Shown here in pieces: positions 6,205 through 8,411 of a stretch of DNA of 8,411 nucleotides (positions are counted from its first letter, which is position 1; each line of letters starts with the position of its first letter). The translations under genes and the position numbers were made by a program. The stretch is from Phycisphaerales bacterium. Its GTDB lineage: Bacteria > Planctomycetota > Phycisphaerae > Phycisphaerales > SM1A02. The notes under the pieces are model-generated. The model saw nothing but the letters and a program-made list of their open reading frames with translations. It had not been told where the DNA came from and made no database searches. Location of the stretch: assembly GCA_018882625.1 (NCBI GenBank), contig VERO01000088.1:1-8411 (forward strand), in the 5' to 3' direction.

Positions 6205-8295
6205 ATGGCCCGGCTCCACATCGCACTTCGTGCCGCCGCATGTGGGATCGCCATCGCTCACGGTGCGGTGCCGGCTGCCGCGCACCAGCAGCAGCCACAG
6301 GCGGAGCCGCCGCCGCGACCCGCGCTGATGCCACCAGACGCGGACACCAACGCCGCTGCGGTCTACCTGCAGTCGATGCGCTCGCTCGGCATCGACCCGA
6401 TGGGCTCGTCGCAGGGGGGCGCGCTCTCGCAGGAGGAGTGGCTCTTCATCCAGAACGAGGTGGGGGATCCTGGATTCCCAGGCAGGAACAACCCGCAGTG
6501 GCGCGCGCGCGCCGCGGAGGTGCTCGAGCGCGCGCGACCCGGCCTTGATGCGCTGCGCGATGCAGCCCGCCTCCCGCAGAGCGACTGGGGCCTCGACCGC
6601 AGCGCCGGGATCGGCATGCGGTTGCCGCATCTCGCGAACCAGCGCCAGCTGGCTCGGCTCATGGCCGCTCGCGCCGAGTTCGCGATTGAGGAAGGCGATG
6701 CCGCCACCGCGGTGGAGTCGCTCGAGGCGATGGCGCGCATGGGCCGCCACTCCGGGCAGGACCGCATACTGATCTCAAGTCTGGTGAGCACCGCACTGCT
6801 GGCCATGACAGACGGCCGGATCGACCAGCTCGTGGGGAGCGGCATGCTCACGCCAGAGCAGGCCACGCCGCTCGCGACCCTCTACGCCGAGTTGGCCGCC
6901 AGCGACCCATCGCAGTGCGCCGATGCGGTGCGCGGCGAGGCAGACTTGATGATGGCAAGCGTCAAGTCGGCAATGGGCGAGTCAGGCGACATGAAGGCCT
7001 TCGCGGAGCAGATGGGTGCGAGCCAGGATGCGCAGGCGCAGTTCGAGGCGATTGACGAGGCTGCTGCGCAGCGCCAGCTCGAGCAGTATGCGGGCTGGAT
7101 GGACCGCGCCGCGGCAGCATTCGAGTCCCCCGACATCGACACGGCACGCGCCACCATGGCCGCCGTGATGGCCGAGATGAAGGCAAGCCCGGACAATCTG
7201 TTCGCAGCGATGATGATGCCGGCGCTCGACCGATCCATCGAGCAGCACTTCACGCTCAAGGCCATGCTCGCGGACCGCGCAGCGCAGCTCAAGGCGATCG
7301 CCGATGGCACGGCAGACCCTGCGTCTCTCGCGAACGCGGCGTGGTTCCTCATGCAGGCGGGGCGAGCGGCCGCGGCGATCGGCGAGATCGACCAGCAGGC
7401 GATGGAGCTGATGCGCATCGACTGCGGTGTGGCTCCAGCAGACCAGGCGCTGCGTGCGCGTGGGCTGATGGAGCGCTCCGAGCGGTCGATTCTGGAGATG
7501 CTCGAGCGCGCTGCAGGGGCGCGCCGGTGCGACTTCCTCGCCATCGGACTTGCGGAACTCGAGCCGCCGGGACTCGCGCTCATGTTCGGCGCACGCACTC
7601 GTGCGGCCTCCCGAATCGTGCTGGCCGACGCGGCAGACCGCGCCTGCCGCGGCGATGCCCCTGAACCGATCGTGCGGAGGCTCGCGGCGGCATTCGCCGC
7701 GAGCCACGCGCTCGTGCGCGACCCCAGCGTCGGGCGGGCCGTGTTTGCGCGTGCGATCTTCACGGACGCGCTCGCAACGCTCGAGCTCGCGCTGGTCCGC
7801 AAGGCTGTGACGCCAGAGCAGTTCGCCCCGGTCCGGACGGTGCTGCAGTCGTTCGACCGCGCGGACCCATTCGGAATCATGCGCGGCCGCGATGCGGACG
7901 CGCACCACATCGGGCGTGAGGCCTTCGTGCATCGCCGTCGCCGCATCGTGCCTCCGGAGCTCGTGGAGAGGATCGCACAGGCGCAGCGCATCGAGCGTGC
8001 CCGCCCGCCCGCGGAGATTCTGGGCGCGGCCTGGAGGACGTGGGGACCGCAGGCGCTCGATGCACCGGCGTTCGTTCCTGGCGCGCCGCTGCTGCTCGCC
8101 ACCGATGTGCACGACCCTGCGCGCGTGAAGGCATTTCTCGAAGGCGAGCAGGCGACATGCATCGACATGGAGCCGATCGTCGCGGGCGCACCCATGCTCC
8201 TCGACCGCGCACTCGCCGCCGCCGGCGATGCCGAGGCGATTCAGCGGGCCGGGCAACGCGAGCAGGGCACGAATGAGCGTCGCTCTCCGGATTGA
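6205..8295 (+). CDS. exported helical protein with internally duplicated domain, paralogue of the PadR-linked ectodomain
   Basis: This 696-residue protein starts with a Sec-type signal peptide: basic MARLHIALR, an Ala-rich core, and likely cleavage after AVPAAA (21-26). It has no later membrane helix. Residues 140-195 align without gaps to residues 268-323 of the PadR-linked membrane protein, and NLFAAMMMPAL (331-341) matches its 483-493 motif. A second, diverged copy lies at about 437-552. R147, G164-D165, H182, D186 and TPEQ (216-219) recur as R466, G483-D484, H501, D506 and TPEQ (536-539). The helical R-x16-GD-x16-H unit suggests a TPR-like or other alpha-hairpin fold, possibly for protein interaction. 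No catalytic motif is seen. The ATG at 6205 has no good ribosome site (GGAG at 6182-6185 is too far), so the start is slightly uncertain. The gene is divergent from the PadR gene across a shared 110-bp spacer, and its end overlaps the next gene by 23 bp. Function unknown. Confidence 0.82.
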   Translation: MARLHIALRAAACGIAIAHGAVPAAAHQQQPQAEPPPRPALMPPDADTNAAAVYLQSMRSLGIDPMGSSQGGALSQEEWLFIQNEVGDPGFPGRNNPQWRARAAEVLERARPGLDALRDAARLPQSDWGLDRSAGIGMRLPHLANQRQLARLMAARAEFAIEEGDAATAVESLEAMARMGRHSGQDRILISSLVSTALLAMTDGRIDQLVGSGMLTPEQATPLATLYAELAASDPSQCADAVRGEADLMMASVKSAMGESGDMKAFAEQMGASQDAQAQFEAIDEAAAQRQLEQYAGWMDRAAAAFESPDIDTARATMAAVMAEMKASPDNLFAAMMMPALDRSIEQHFTLKAMLADRAAQLKAIADGTADPASLANAAWFLMQAGRAAAAIGEIDQQAMELMRIDCGVAPADQALRARGLMERSERSILEMLERAAGARRCDFLAIGLAELEPPGLALMFGARTRAASRIVLADAADRACRGDAPEPIVRRLAAAFAASHALVRDPSVGRAVFARAIFTDALATLELALVRKAVTPEQFAPVRTVLQSFDRADPFGIMRGRDADAHHIGREAFVHRRRRIVPPELVERIAQAQRIERARPPAEILGAAWRTWGPQALDAPAFVPGAPLLLATDVHDPARVKAFLEGEQATCIDMEPIVAGAPMLLDRALAAAGDAEAIQRAGQREQGTNERRSPD

Positions 8296-8411
8296 CCGTG
8301 CCATCCACTTCGCGCGCGTGGAGCGACTCGCGCTCGAGGCGCTCGCGCTGCCTGCTGCGGAAGGCCGCGCGTCCTTTGACGCGTGGCTCGAGTGCGTCGA
8401 CATTGATGCGC
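8273..8411 (+). CDS. partial gene running off the right edge
   Basis: An ATG at 8273, preceded by AGGG 5-6 bases upstream, opens a frame that stays open to the window end (46 codons). It overlaps the last 23 bases of the exported-protein gene in another frame, which is typical of coupled operon genes. The visible part is helical and begins MSVALRIDRAIHFARVERLA. The block LEALALPAAEGRASFDAWLE followed by an Asp resembles the short helical segment near the N terminus of many planctomycete Ser/Thr protein kinases (pattern LxxALxLPxxxRxxFL). Too little is present to assign a function; the kinase idea is speculation. Confidence 0.5.
   Translation, partial: MSVALRIDRAIHFARVERLALEALALPAAEGRASFDAWLECVDIDA

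Noticed and set aside
6168..6205. Promoter for a leaderless transcript of the exported-protein gene (TTGCGT or TTGGAC with TACGCT)
   Set aside because: Spacings of 19 and 14 bases and poor consensus matches make it no better than chance.
6232..6246. Lipoprotein signal around Cys13 of the exported protein
   Set aside because: The residues before the Cys are AAA with no Leu at -3 and the hydrophobic core before it is too short. A normal Sec cleavage after AVPAAA fits better.
6092..6249. 11-bp direct repeat CATGTGGGATC at 6092-6102 and 6239-6249
   Set aside because: One copy spans the PadR start codon and the other lies in signal-peptide codons. With only two copies, chance is a sufficient explanation.
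6882..8403. Two long minus-strand open frames (437 and 473 residues)
   Set aside because: They are antisense to the exported protein and have Ser/Ala- or Arg/His-rich compositions typical of GC-rich shadow frames. The + frame has a signal peptide and homology to another gene in the window.

Overview
This is a GC-rich bacterial window with almost no non-coding DNA. It holds six complete protein genes, two partial genes at the edges, and one divergent promoter region. No stretch longer than 300 bases lacks a gene. No tRNA, rRNA, CRISPR array, insertion sequence or intrinsic terminator is visible. The large low-homology helical proteins with one membrane anchor or signal peptide, a PadR plus HAAS-type membrane protein pair, and an ExbB/ExbD-like operon with unusual partners all fit a planctomycete, perhaps of the Phycisphaerae. 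That placement is inference, because the window carries no phylogenetic marker.

Region A (1-2734, + strand) is a likely proton-channel operon. After the tail of an upstream gene come a four-helix MotA/TolQ/ExbB-family protein (84-941) and a 588-residue protein (968-2734). The second protein reads as two ExbD/TolR-like units fused head to tail. Each unit has one membrane helix with an Asp at its start, then a coiled coil, then a small globular domain ending in a matching VW(A/S)D...RGY block. Such proteins normally form a stator that uses ion flow to do work across the envelope. The fusion of two units in one chain is the most unusual thing in the window.

Region B (2682-6094, - strand) is a three-gene operon: a PadR-family repressor, a 676-residue membrane protein with an N-terminal HAAS/permease-prefix-like domain and a large ectodomain, and an EamA/DMT transporter. 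PadR and the membrane protein overlap by 10 bp, and the membrane protein and transporter are 9 bp apart. The transporter's 3' end overlaps the end of the region A operon by 53 bp, tail to tail.

Region C (6095-8411, + strand) starts with a 110-bp divergent spacer. It carries a good sigma70-type promoter for the PadR operon, overlapped by a 21-bp imperfect palindrome that is a strong candidate PadR operator. Divergent to PadR is a 696-residue exported protein whose helical domain is homologous to the ectodomain of the PadR-linked membrane protein, and which carries a second copy of part of that domain. All three copies keep an exact R-x16-G-D-x16-H spacing. A partial gene overlapping its 3' end runs off the window. 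A membrane-anchored and a secreted paralogue on either side of one regulator suggests a shared, PadR-controlled envelope module of unknown function.
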